Shown: positions 1 through 12,503 of the stretch, one piece after another | How the letters are laid out: every line of letters begins with the position of its first letter | Numbering within the stretch: the stretch's first letter is position 1 | Source: Paramecium pentaurelia | Lineage: Eukaryota > Ciliophora > Oligohymenophorea > Peniculida > Parameciidae | Assembly: GCA_905183005.1 (NCBI GenBank) | Contig: CAJJDO010000066.1 | Location: 295,732 to 359,731 of the forward strand | Direction: 5' to 3' | DNA length: 64,000 nucleotides | Position numbers and translations under genes: made by a program | Notes under the pieces: model-generated | Databases searched by the model: none | What the model saw: the letters and a program-made list of their open reading frames with translations, nothing else | What the model was told of the DNA's origin: nothing

Positions 1-3000
1 ACAGCCTTTGCAAAAACAACAGATCCTGAATGTTAAGCAATAAGTAATAGATGTATTACAGATGGAACTCATTGTGTTGAACTTGATGCTTGTAGCACAT
101 ACAAGAAACAACTTCCTTGTGTCAAAAATTCATCAGGAAGATTGTGTTACTGGGATACAACAAATAATACTTGTGTAGATGCTAATGCTTGTGATAGATT
201 ACCAATTACATTTGTTACAGATAAAGAATGTAGAGATGTGATACCAACTTGTACAACTAAAACTGGAGGTGGATGTGTTGATAGTGGAAATAATTGTAGT
301 GATTAAACATTAGAAATTTAATGTGTTTGGAATAAATTAGGAACAATGGCATGTTATTGGGATGGAGCAGCATGTAAAGATAGAATTTGTGATAATGCAC
401 CAACAACATTAACAACTGATGAAACATGTAAAACCTTTAGAACTGATGGAACATGTACAACTAAACCTAATGGAGGATGTATTACTAGAACTACTTGTGC
501 AGCTGCAACTATCTTAGCTGCATGTGTTAAAAATAGTTCAGGTGGTGATTGTTTTTGGACTGGAACTGCTTGTGTTGATAAGATTTGTACAAATGCACCA
601 ACTACTATGACAACTAACTCTGCTTGTGCTGGATTTGTAACAGGATGTATTACTAAATCAGGTGGAGGTTGTGTATCTAATGGAGCTTGTTCTGCTGCAA
701 ATGTCTAAGCTGCTTGTGTTAAAAACTCTTCAGGAACTGATTGTATTTGGGATACAACATGCAAAGAGAAGACTTGTGGCAATGCACCAACAACTAATAA
801 TACTCATGAATTGTGTACATCATATTTACCAACATGTACTGTTAAAGCAGGAGGTGGATGTTAACCTAGAAGTTGTACAAATGCTCCAATAACATTAACA
901 ACTAATGATGCATGTGAAGCATATTTACCAAATAATAATTGTATAACAAAGACAGGAGGTGGATGTGTAACAAATACTACATGTTCAATTATCACTTTAG
1001 AAGCTGCTTGCATCAAAAATGTTTATGGAGCTACTTGTTTCTGGGATACTGCAAGTTCAGGCTGCAAAGATAAGATATGTATTAATGCACCATCAACTAA
1101 TACTACTCATGATTTATGTGTTGCCTTTTTATCAACTTGTACAGTAAATAAAACCTTAGCTGGTTGTGTAGAGAAAACATGTGAAAATGCATTGGAATAA
1201 ACTATTTGTGATAAAGATTTGAATAACAAAGCATGTATTTGGAAGGGAAAATGTTATAAAAAAGAATGTGTATTAGCTTCATCAACCTTATAAAGTCATC
1301 AAGATTGTTAAACTTATGATTCTAGTTGTACTTTGAGTAATACTGGTGCTGGATGTGTTCCTATTCCACTTAAATGTGAAGCCTATACTATTGAAACTGC
1401 ATGCAATATTAGATTATAAGTTACAAATGGAGTTAGATCATACCAAGAATGCGGTTGGAATGGCTCATCCTGTATTGATAAAGCTTGTTCAACTGCTCCA
1501 AGAACATCATAAACAACAGATGAATGTAATAATTACAAATCAGGTTGTGTTGCTAATAATCCAGTAAATGGATCGATTTCAGGATGTTAAGATTTACCAA
1601 CAACTTGCGCAGCCAGAAGATCAAATGAAAATTGTGAAATCCAAAGAACTGGATTGCCTATATGTTTATGGAATTCTGCTACATCTGCATGTGTTGAGAA
1701 ATCTTGTGCAACTGCTAGTGTTGTAGGATTACAAGGAGCACTATAAACAATTAATTTTGATAATTGTTAAAGTTATATATCAGTATGTACTGCAACTAAT
1801 CCTTAAGGATAATGTACTAATTTTTCAAGACCATGCATTTCTAACAATGATTCAAATGCTTGTGTGGTCAAACCATCAAGTTGTTCAGGATTAAATTCTT
1901 AAAATTGTTTAAGAGGATCAAAAGCTAATGGAGATTGTTATTGGAATGGTAGTAGTTGTGTTGATAGAATTTGTACAAATATTACATTGACTACTCATGA
2001 TGGTTGTTAAGGTTAATTAAGTACATGCACAGTTAATAATACTAGATAAGCTTGTTAAAATTTAGCCACAGCTTGTACTTCTTATGGATCAGCTGAAAAT
2101 TGTAAAATTTTATTGAATGGAAAAAGTTGCATATGGACTGGATCAGCTTGTAGAAATGCAACTTGTGCTGATGCTTCAGATAGTGATTCCTTTGCTACTG
2201 ATGAATAATGTTAACTTTATCCAACACCTACTGAAACTTGTACAGTTATATTAAAAACAGGAGGAGAAGGATGTGTGCCAAGATTACCTAATTGCGGTGA
2301 TTATCTGTCACAAGATTAATGTTTTAGAACTTTAACAGCCAACTAAGATGATTGTACTTGGCATTTAACTCTAAACAAATGTTTTTCTAATTCATATCTC
2401 TCTGGTGCATGCTCAACCTTCAGAGGAACAAAAGTTTATTGTGAATAATTAAAAAAAGGTTGCACTAATACTATAAATGCTACTGATACAGATGCTTGTT
2501 CTTTCTCTTGTGCAGCTATAACTGGATTATCCGAAGCAGATCATAATAGTTGTTAATAATATAGTGAAAGTTGCACTATTAATGGTGATGGATCTGCATG
2601 CAGAACATTTTAATAAGCTTGTAGTAGTTATGCAACTATACATGATTGCACATTTAAAGTTGGTGGATAATAGTGCTTTTGGAGAGTTGCAGCTGAAGGT
2701 GTTACTGAAGCTTGTTTAGATATTTCTTCAACTAATTGCAATGCTGTAACTGCTGATGCCGGTCAAACTCATGAAACATGTTAAGTATTTAGTACTTCTT
2801 GCACTAATTCTGGTGATACAACTTGTCGAACAATTTAATCAGCTTGTACTAGTTATCTTACTCAAGAAAATTGCACCATAAAAGTTGGTGGATTAAAGTG
2901 CTTTTGGAGGGGTGCAGCAGAAGGTGTTACTGAAGCTTGTTTAGATATTTCTTCAACAAATTGCAATGCTGTTACTGCTGATGCTGGTCTTACTCATGAA

Positions 3001-6000
3001 ATATGTTAATAATTTAGTACTTCTTGCACTAATTCTGGTGCAACAGCTTGTAGAACAATTGAATCAGCTTGTACTAGTTATCTTACTCAAGAAAATTGCA
3101 CCAAAAAAGTTGGTGGATTAAAGTGCTTTTGGAGGGGTGCAGCAGAAGGTGTTACTGAAGCTTGTTTAGATATTTCTTCAACAAATTGCAATGCTGTTAC
3201 TGCTGATGCTGGTCTTACTCATGAAATATGTTAATAATTTAGTACTTCTTGCACTAATTCTGGTGCAACAGCTTGTAGAACAATTGAATCAGCTTGTACT
3301 AGTTATCTTACTCAAGAAAATTGCACCAAAAAAGTTGGTGGATTAAAGTGCTTTTGGAGGGGTGCAGCAGAAGGTGTTACTGAAGCTTGTTTAGATATTT
3401 CTTCAACAAATTGCAATGCTGTTACTGCTGATGCTGGTCTTACTCATGAAATATGTTAATAATTTAGTACTTCTTGCACTAATTCTGGTGCAACAGCTTG
3501 TAGAACAATTGAATCAGCTTGTACTAGTTATCTTACTCAAGAAAATTGCACCAAAAAAGTTGGTGGATTAAAGTGCTTTTGGAGGGGTGCAGCAGAAGGT
3601 GTTACTGAAGCTTGTTTAGATATTTCTTCAACAAATTGCAATGCTGTTACTACAGGTTCTTCTCTAACTCATCAATTGTGTTAAGAATATAGTACTGCTT
3701 GCACTGGTACTGGCGCAACAACTTGTCAACCATATACTTGTGAAACAGTTCCTAGTCCAAGTTGGGAAAATTGTTAGAACTTTAGTGCATCCTGCAGTGT
3801 AAAGAGGGACGGAAGCGGTTGCGTCGCAATACAAGCATAGTGTTCAGGGTATACAGGAACCATTGCTAATTGTTATAGATCAACAGAAGGACTTTGTATT
3901 GTTAATAGCACTAATAATGCATGCGTTGCCCTAACCGCATCAACAACTTGCTAAGCTTTAAATTTAGGAACAGGCAATTACACACATGAAAAATGTAACC
4001 TATTTAAAGATAGTTGCACTAATTTAAATGACACAGGATGTTAAACCAAGACATGTGCTAATAAAGCAGCACCATTTACTCATTAAGCTTGTAATTCTTG
4101 GTTGCCTACATGTACTGCCAATTTAGTCACATCACCAACTGAATGCATAACTATGCCAGCCAAATGTGCCACTTTGAGTGCAACAGCATGTGTTTGGGCT
4201 GTTGAAGGTGAATGTATTGCCATAGGATCATCTTGTGTCAGAAAGACCTGTGACACAGCTACTCCAGCAGCAAGCTTTACTACTAATGCTCAATGTACTG
4301 CTCATCTATCCACATGCACAGTTGCAAGAGTAGGAGGTTGTTAACCAAGAGCTGCTTGTTCCACATATAAATCAAGTAATTAATGCAAATTCAATACAAC
4401 TGGTGGTAGATGTTTCTGGAATGCAACAAATTTGACTTGTGTTGATTTTAGTTGCGGTAACATTGAATAGACATCCTTATATGATACTCATTCTAAATGT
4501 GCTTAAGTTGATTAAACATGTACAGTTAGAGCTACTAATGGAGCAGCTGTCCATGGTTGTATGGCTAGAGGGGCATGTAGTTCTTATTAAATTGAGGATT
4601 AATGCAACAGAAATGCAACTGGAGGTGTTTGTGTTTGGAACACAAACTTAGCCTAAGCAGCATGTTAAGATAAATCATGTAGTACTGCCCCAACTGCAAC
4701 AGCAACACATGATGATTGTAATGCCTATTTCTCGACCAACACTATTAGATGCACAGTAGTTGCCACACCAGATGCTAATGGTGGTGCACCAGTTCTAGGA
4801 GGTTGTCAATAAACAGCAGCTTGTGCTACTTACACCCATTAAGAATAATGTAAATTCAATGCTACTGGAGATGCTTGTGGATGGAATGGTACTTAATGCG
4901 CAGATAAGTCATGTGCTACTGCACCTGCAACTGCTGATTACGATGATAATGATAAATGCAGAGCTTATTTCAATAATAAATGTACAGTTGCAGATTCAGG
5001 ATAAGGATGTGTAGATATACCAGATACATGTGAAACTATGGTAGAAAGATAATGTGTTAGTGATAAATCTGGTAGATTATGCTATTGGAACGGAACTGGT
5101 TGTATTACAAGATCTTGCGAAAATGCTTCAGAAGCCACAGCTTCTGCTGATGAATGTAATACTTATTTATCTGGATGCACTTTAGATGCAGATGTAAAAT
5201 GTAAGACAAAGGTTTGTGAAGATTTTGCTTTTGCCACTGATGCCTTATGTAGATAAGCTATAAGTACATGCACAACAAATGGAACAAATTGTGTCACAAG
5301 AGGAACTTGCTTCTAAGCAATGAGCTAAGCCGGTTGTGTTACTTCAGCAACAAATCAATAATGTGAATGGATGCCAGCTGTCGGAAATAATTAAGCATAT
5401 TGTACAATAAAGACATGTAATACAGCTCCAAATACTTTAACTTCTGAAGCAGCTTGTGCAGGTTATTTCACTAATTGCACAACAAAGAATGGAGGTGGAT
5501 GTGTTGCTAAATCAACTTGTGCAGCTGTTACTGTTGATGCTGCTTGTACAACCGCTCTTAATGGAACTATTTGTGCTTGGGATAGTGCATAAAATAAATG
5601 TAGAGACAAAGATTGTTAAGATTTTAGTGGAACTACTCATGCTGCATGTTAAGGATAAAGAGCTGGATGTACTGCTGGAGCTAATGGAAAATGTGCTCGA
5701 GTTTAAAATTGTGAGCAAACTACATTAAGAAGTGCATGTATTGAAGGAACAAATGGACCATGTTTATGGGTTAAAGACTTCATTAATACTGATGGATCAA
5801 CAGGAGCTTGCTTTAGATACACTTCATGCAAGAGTTTGACTTGGAATTCTGATACATAATGTAAATGGCTAAGTAAATAATGTACAACTAATGGATCTAA
5901 TTGTGTTGGTATTACTTTATGTTCTGAAACTAATACTGATGGTGGATGTGTTACAGGATATGATGGAGCTTGTATATAATCAGTACCGGCTTTGAATTCT

Positions 6001-7125
6001 GCAGATCCAAAGGTTTGTAAACCATATACATCTTGTGCTGATGCTTTCTATACAACTCATTCAGATTGTTAAATTGCTAGTAGTAAATGTACAACAAATG
6101 GAACTACTGGTTGTATTGCATTAGGTGCTTGTTCATCTTATACTTCATAAGCAGGATGTTATTTTAATGATAAAGGTGTCATTTATACATCTGGAGTCAT
6201 AACTTCAACTGGTATTTGTACATGGGATACAACAGCTAGTAGTTGCAGAGATTAATCATGTGCTGATTTGACTGGAATAAACCATGCAGCATGTTCTTCA
6301 TAATTATCAACATGTACTTCTGATGGAACAACTTGTTTAGTCAAAGGAGCATGTTCATCATACACAACTTAAACTGCTTGTACAACTGCTGTTGGATCTG
6401 ATGGTGTATGTTATTGGGAACTAGCATCAGCTACAAATAATAACACTGCTAAATGTAGATTATTAACTTGTCCTGATATTCAAAATGGTACAGCCACCAA
6501 TGTTTGTTCAGTAGCTTTGTCATCTTGTGTTTCAGATGGAACAGCTTGTATTACAAAAGCTAATTGCTCAGCCTATAAAACTAAGGTAGCATGTAATTCA
6601 GGTGGATTAGATGGTATTTGTGTATTCACTTAATCAACTGCTACAGGAGCTGTTGCTGGTACTGGAACATGCTAATTAATGACAGCATGTACTACTGCAA
6701 ATAATGATTAAACAGCTTGTTAATAAGCCAGAGATAGATGTTCATGGACTGCAGCATCAGGAACTGGTGCAACTGCTGTTGCTAGTAAATGTGCTACACA
6801 TACTTGTGCTACAAATTAAGCAACAAATGGAGCTTGCACAAGATTCTTGAATTGGGATAGAAAGACTTAATAAGTTTGTACACTTGTTAGTGGAGCATGC
6901 ACAGCAACTGACCCATCAACTTTGTCATTAAATGATTGTTTCTTGGTTTCTGGATATACATACACATGGAATGCATCAACAAGCAAATGTGGAGTTTGCA
7001 CTGCACCTGTTGTTTAACCAAATAATACAGATAATAATACAAATAATACCACTAATTAAACAACAACCGATTCAGGATACATTCTTGGATTATCAACAAT
7101 CATTTTGGGATATCTCATGTTTTGA
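1..7125 (+). CDS. surface (immobilization) antigen A, 5'-truncated by window edge
   Basis: GPI-anchored cysteine-rich surface antigen of the Paramecium_SA repeat family; coats cell body and cilia. Only the 3' part is in the window: base 1 aligns with base 12822 of antigen B, so about 106 N-terminal codons, including the signal peptide, lie upstream. Reading frame 1 (TAA/TAG = Gln) runs to TGA at 7123-7125; the frame agrees at 346, 4102 and at the stop. The protein is a string of modules of about 75 residues, each with about 8 Cys and a recurring Trp (CxWD/CFW). A 75-aa tandem core lies at 2656-3655. The C-terminus is an Asn/Thr-rich linker followed by DSGYILGLSTIILGYLMF, a typical GPI-attachment tail. 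The visible part is 2374 aa. Family assignment is strong; the serotype cannot be named. Confidence 0.9.
2656..3655 (+). repeat. 225-bp (75-aa) tandem repeat core of antigen A
   Basis: The landmark AAAGTGCTTTTGGAGG recurs at 2895, 3120, 3345 and 3570, exactly 225 bp apart, with a more diverged unit before it (about 2665). Units are in frame and nearly identical; each encodes one 8-Cys module containing KVGGLKCFWRG. The 3' edge breaks off at about 3650, where the sequence returns to non-repeated modules. This matches the central repeats known in Paramecium surface antigens. Confidence 0.92.
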
Positions 7126-7738
7126 TGAGAATGATTTTTACATTTATATAGGGAAAAATTATTATAAATACATAATTATATTATTCTGATTTTTTTCATA
7201 AATTATTTCAAAAATACTTAATGATAGTTCATTTAAATGATTATTTTATTATAATTTTTTAAATTTTAAATAAGATTATTGAAAATAACTTTTGTATTAA
7301 ATATTATAAATCATATTTTGGTTTACTGATAAAAGTAAAAAGCATTTTTTGTTTCAATTTTTTTTCGACTCATATTTAGAAGTTTCATAACAATCTTTGT
7401 CATTTATTATTGTCCTTTTATTTATCAACTATAACAATACTGCTATATTTCTAATAATTTAAGTTATATAAAGAAATGCCAAATGAAAAATAAAAAATTA
7501 TGAAATATAAAAATAGTATATAAGGTATTGTTATTTCTAATAAATATTATTAATTCTCAAATTCCAGAAATACAAGTTATTAAATATTGTTGAGTAGGGA
7601 AAGTGAAATATTGGAGATACTTTGAGATATTTCTATTATAATAAAATAAAAATTTACATTAATTATTGCTATATTAATACTCATGAAATTTAAATTGAAA
7701 AAGATATTGTATCCATTATTGTTCTATATTTAAATAAA

Positions 7739-8530
7739 TCATTTCTAAAGAAAGATTCCAGAAATTTAATTAACAAATTTATGAACAGACTTATTATTAT
7801 TATGTTAACTTATGATTTTCTATTTGCTTTTAAATACTTTAAGGCTATTCCACATATTTTCTATTAGATTAAGTTATGGAGTATAAGGAGGCAAAAATAT
7901 TGTATTAACTAGATTTAAAAGTTTTTGTACCTTTTTACTTTTTTAGATAGGACTATTGTCCAATATCAGAAAAATATTTTTTCTTAATATTGATTTTAAA
8001 GCTCCTTAATCAGTTCAATTAGATATTGATTATATATAAACTAATTTACATAGCCTTTAAATACTTAATATGCTAAGAAATCATCAGTATTAATTGCCCC
8101 AATAATGCATATCTTTTTTTCTATGATTTAAAATTTTAGAAATCCTTTGATTTGCCAAATTTCTAAGGTTTTTAATTATGCCCAAGAGCAACTTGAATTA
8201 TTCAATAGCTTGGCCTAAGTAAACTATTGAAAATTAATATTTTTTTATAGTAACTACTTTGTGTTTACTCTCTTATCTTTTTTATATGGCAACCTGTATC
8301 TAGCATTACAATATTTTTAATTATAATTTAGGACTATCTTTGTCAAATTGATCATTCAGATTATTAAAAATGCTTTAAAGACCTTTGATACAAATTTCAC
8401 TATCCTAAAGTTATGAAAGTGTGATCAATTTGATTGTTTTCCTTATCCATTACAAATGGGTGGTTTTATTCAAGTTAAAATAATTTGATTAATCTTATTT
8501 CATTTATTCATTTAGAATTAAAACTTCGCT
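7739..8530 (-). pseudogene. decayed Tc1/IS630-type DDE transposase
   Basis: Minus-strand translation with the ciliate code gives the diagnostic catalytic-core motifs of the Tc1/mariner-IS630 superfamily. Near 8046-8125 is GAINTDDFLAYQVFKG. At about 7946-7966 is ILDNSP with the second catalytic Asp (7958-7960). At 7850-7894 is LPPYTPQLNLIENMW with the third acidic residue, a Glu (7859-7861). The stop TGA is at 7739-7741. A frameshift separates the GAINTDD segment from the LDNSP segment, and the position of the first catalytic Asp looks substituted (about 8215-8260), so it cannot be active. The N-terminal part toward 8530 is coding-like but not recognisable. I identified no terminal inverted repeats. 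Such elements are known in Paramecium germline DNA; this copy is a remnant. Confidence 0.72.
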
Positions 8531-11500
8531 TATGATGTTGTTTTTTTATTCTTACAAGTTTTTTTATATTTCAAAAATTTATTTTTTTATATGAAAATAA
8601 AATTTGATAGGGCATATTTTTATTGGTTTCATTCAGTTGTTTTGTATTGTGAATTCCAATAGTTATATTATTTCAGGCAATCTCGTTTTAAGAAGCTAAC
8701 TAACTTGTTGGATCTATAGAATCTATGGATGCTGCCCTAATCCTCAAAAATTATTATATTTCAGTTTTCTCATCATCTGTAATTTCAAGTGATTACTTTT
8801 TAAAATTTGTTCTGGGAAGATGTTTCAGAATGTATATAGGTAAAATAACATAGGTTAATTGTTTAAGAAAATAAGTAAAATTAAGCCCTTTTTAAGAACC
8901 CTAAAAGGTTTGTTAAAGGAACAAATAATTTTAGGGAAGTAGGCCGAAAAATTACAAGATAAAAAGTGGTTGATTAATGTATTGCATACATTTAGGCAAT
9001 ATAATATTTAAAAACATTAGTGAATAAGATTAAGTTGTTGGATTGACAAAAGATGACATCAAGTAAAAATTATTTTTTACATTTTAAGTATTTTCAAATA
9101 ACTTGATACCTCATTCGACTTTAAGAAATCTACGAAATTTTTTAAGAGAACCTTCTCTTAAATTGCTAAAAGAAAGTTGTTTTTGGCAAATCATAAACTT
9201 TTTAATGTTACCTCGAAATTAAAAAAAAAAGATGGAATCTGAGAAAATATAAAATAAGATATTATTAAAATGAAATTATCATCCTCTAAGAACGCACACA
9301 AACTTAGAATGAACAGCAAAATTTTACAACAAAATAAGCATTGAAATGAATATTTATCAATATAAACAAATATTATAAAAATGAAGACCCTTTTGAGTTA
9401 TTTTTTTATTTTGAAACAGAATAAACGGAATGATGTTTGTTAAAAAGAAATATCATAGATTAGATAAAAATAGCTTAATCAAATATTTAGAGAGGAATTA
9501 AATTTATTTATTTATTTTTACTCAAAATAGTTTAAGGTTATATTCTAACGTGCTAATAACAGTTGATTATTATGATCTAGATAAATATTCTAATTTTCAA
9601 CCACTTACATGAAACTTTTTATAGAAGAATGATAATTTGAGTATTAATTAGGCATATTAGTAATTAAAACTTATCATATAAAATATCAAAATAATTTCCA
9701 TCTTAATGAAATTTGAATTGAAATAAATTTCAAATTAAAACATAATAATCATTATAAAAGTTAAAAAAAGTTATGGTTTGTAAGAAATTTTAGTAATAAT
9801 TTTAATAACCTTATTGTAAATAGGAAAATAGTAAATGAAATGTTAATGTCCTATTAAATATTTTAATAAGATGTTTGTTAATAGCTTGATAAGTAAAAAA
9901 TTAAATTAAAGAGATTAATATAATCTATGAAACTTAGCACTTTCAAATAATCAAAATCTTGGATAATTAATTCTTTACTAATACAAATTCTAAACACTAA
10001 ATATGACAAATTGATTCTATTTTATCAATACTAATATAATTTTTCCACTTTAACTTACTAGTTGGATAAGGTAATTCATCTAAAAGATTATTTGAGTTTA
10101 CCAGGATAGTGTATAGAAATTTCTAAATTACATATTGGATTCATTAAATATATTTATTAATTTGTTTGCTTCATTCATGAAATAGACAAATACAAAAATT
10201 TGAAGTAATGGCAATTTATTTTAAAATAGATCAAAATGATCTCAATAAGATTGATTTTTTTAGTTAGTTGAATAAATAAGAATTATTCAGTCAAATTTGA
10301 GTAGAAAATTTTTATCAAAAATCGGCATTTACCTTTTTAATTGTGAAACTTGAAATATAGCAATACTTATAAAAAATATATCACAAACTGATCGATATTT
10401 ATTTCAATTATTCAAACTTTGAAATTTATCTCTGCTTCATTATAATAGCTAATTTTTTTTGGTTTTGTATGCAATTCAGTTATTCACATTTATAAAATAC
10501 ACAAAACTAATAATTATCTAAATTATTCTTATTAATAGTATAATGAGTAAGTAACATAAGTCAATTTAGAACAAGAATAGATATATTATATTATTATCAA
10601 CTTAAAACAATTATAATTATATGGATCGTAACACTTTTAAATGCAGAGCATCTAAAATTTCATAAGAAAAACTAAATTTTTTGAGGCACCAAAGATTCTT
10701 ATCAAATTTCTCTCATATTATAAACAATTGAATGTTCCTTGATTATCAATTCAGAATTAGTGCATTTACTAAATTTAATAGACTTAAAAAAGCAAAGGCC
10801 TCATTCTACACACAAAAAATTTGTAAATAAACTCCTAAATAAATAAACTATTTTTAAAATAAATTAATCATGGCCCAAAAATGAGATAAGAAAAGGAAAT
10901 GAGATATAGGAATCGCCTATATGATTTTCATCAGTTAACATTTAAATTATTAGATCAACAACTTTATTTTGTCGAATACAAATTATTTGCTTTTCAACTT
11001 TGAGTTTTAACTTTAATTTTTTTAACTTAATTCATACTCTCACGAATATAAGACATAAAAATAAGTCATCTCAAATGCATCCTAAACTATAGAACAAGAA
11101 ATCGCAAAATTATGGATAAACTGATCAGATATGCCTGTAATACTCTTTTTTTTAATGTAATTGGCTATAATCCATTAATATCATCAAAACTATTAAGACA
11201 ATAATTTAATGCATATAAATTATGTTAAAATGACTTAGCATTTGAAATAAAATTAACAAGCTTTTTTAGGATTGTTAATTATAAAATAATTTTTATTAAT
11301 TATATTTAAAAATTATTTGGGCGCTTTTTTTATTCTTAATTCAAACTTTATAAATAGTCTTTGTAATTTATATCGCAATTAGAATTCCTTCAATTATTCC
11401 AACATAAGCTCTGAAAAAGATTCTTCCTCTGAGTTTGATTTTTTTTTGAAATTAGAGTAGGCCAACTCCATTTACAGAAAATGAAATTATATGGAATAAA

Positions 11501-12357
11501 GAAATCCTACTAAAGGTTTTAACGATCATTAGAATAGCTAAGTATTAATTAATACAGTTTTAAGAATTAAAAAATGGACATAGTTAATAATTGAAAAATG
11601 TCCTAATAAATTATTTATATAAATACAAATAGTATGAAGTAATCTAAATAAAGAAAATACAATTTAAAATTGAAAATTCTAGAATTCTTACTATTTCTAA
11701 CTATTAAGGTCTTCAAAATATTGTCACCAATAGGCTGCATCTAATTGAGTTCTTATTTTAGGAATCAAAAAAAATAAAACGGAACAAAATTTGAGATAAT
11801 AATTAAATTTTAAATAATTCTCATTTATCATCCCTTTACATCTTGTCTCTATTGTATTGAGTTTAAAGTTGATTATTATTTGTTATTCGTCGGTTAATCA
11901 TCCAGTTCTAATGTAGTTTCGATTGAAAAGGGAATATTGAGACATGCTGATTATCTGAATTTGAAATCGCAAGTATACCACCAGGGATAATGAAATCTCT
12001 TTATACTTCATTAAATAAGAAACAATTAAAGGATAAGAGATGTTCTTTCTAGGTTAAGATGGACTAGAATATGGATGAATTTCTATCTTCATCTTTTTTT
12101 CTAATCAAGTTCTCATTTTTCCTCCATAGGTTTTAAATTAGCTGGGCAAGAATTAAGCAAAATGTTAACTTAGTAATACTCATACTTATGTGTTCACTCA
12201 ATTATGTCATGAATCTAGAAACAGAATATTATATGAGCAAGAGGATTCAGAAAGAGCATATTTAATGATAAACTCAGGCACTTTTCAAAAGTAACATTGA
12301 CTGAAGCTTTCTTTTTATACTTACTAAGTCTCACCTTCATGAAAATTATATAATATA

Positions 12358-12379
12358 AATATTATTGATGCCAATTAAC
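12358..12379 (+). promoter_or_regulatory. upstream conserved box 1 of antigen B
   Basis: The element GATGCCAATTAAC, with preceding AATATTAT, lies about 125 nt upstream of the ATG. The same element is at the same distance in antigen C (27058-27079) and, with one change, antigen D (41387-41408). In gene B the sequence between this box and box 2 has diverged, which makes the conservation of the box itself meaningful. Function as a promoter element is inferred. Confidence 0.5.
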
Positions 12380-12457
12380 GCTTATAATGAATACTGATCC
12401 TGCATTTAATCAAGATATAGGATGTAATAATTAAAGAAAATAAATTTAATTTTATTC

Positions 12458-12474
12458 ATTAATTTAACTGGAAT
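12458..12474 (+). promoter_or_regulatory. upstream conserved box 2 of antigen B
   Basis: ATTAATTTAACTGGAAT ends exactly 29 nt before the start codon. The identical 17-mer sits at the same spacing in genes C and D, although the flanking DNA of gene B differs from theirs. It probably marks the transcription start region, since Paramecium 5' UTRs are very short; that role is an inference. Confidence 0.55.
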
Positions 12475-12503
12475 GAAATCGAAAGCAAATAATAATAATT
12501 TTA

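Larger units (their letters stand above)
7126..12503. other. A-B antigen spacer, AT-rich
   Basis: 5.4 kb of very AT-rich DNA. The first 45 nt after the antigen A stop (TGATGAGAATGATTTTT, then TATATAGGGAAAAATTATTAT) are shared with genes C and D and probably form the 3' UTR and polyadenylation region. A decayed transposase lies on the minus strand at 7739-8530, and the antigen B promoter region occupies the last 150 nt. Between 8600 and 12350 I see frequent TGA in the frames I read and nothing I can assign. I could not align this spacer with the B-C or C-D spacers by eye. Confidence 0.6.

Noticed and set aside
346..708. Short separate genes ending at TAA or TAG inside the antigen region
   Set aside because: TAA/TAG are sense codons here: the frames continue through them in phase to a TGA followed by a conserved 3' region.
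662..892. Leu/Val/Gln-rich open frames in +1 or antisense of the antigen genes (also 1346, 4439, 5456, 15973, 20554, 28383, 33403, 42270, 46063, 48355 and others)
   Set aside because: They recur at the same offset in every antigen copy and are the shifted or antisense reading of Cys/Thr-rich module codons. The true frame, with TAA/TAG as Gln, is open through all of them.
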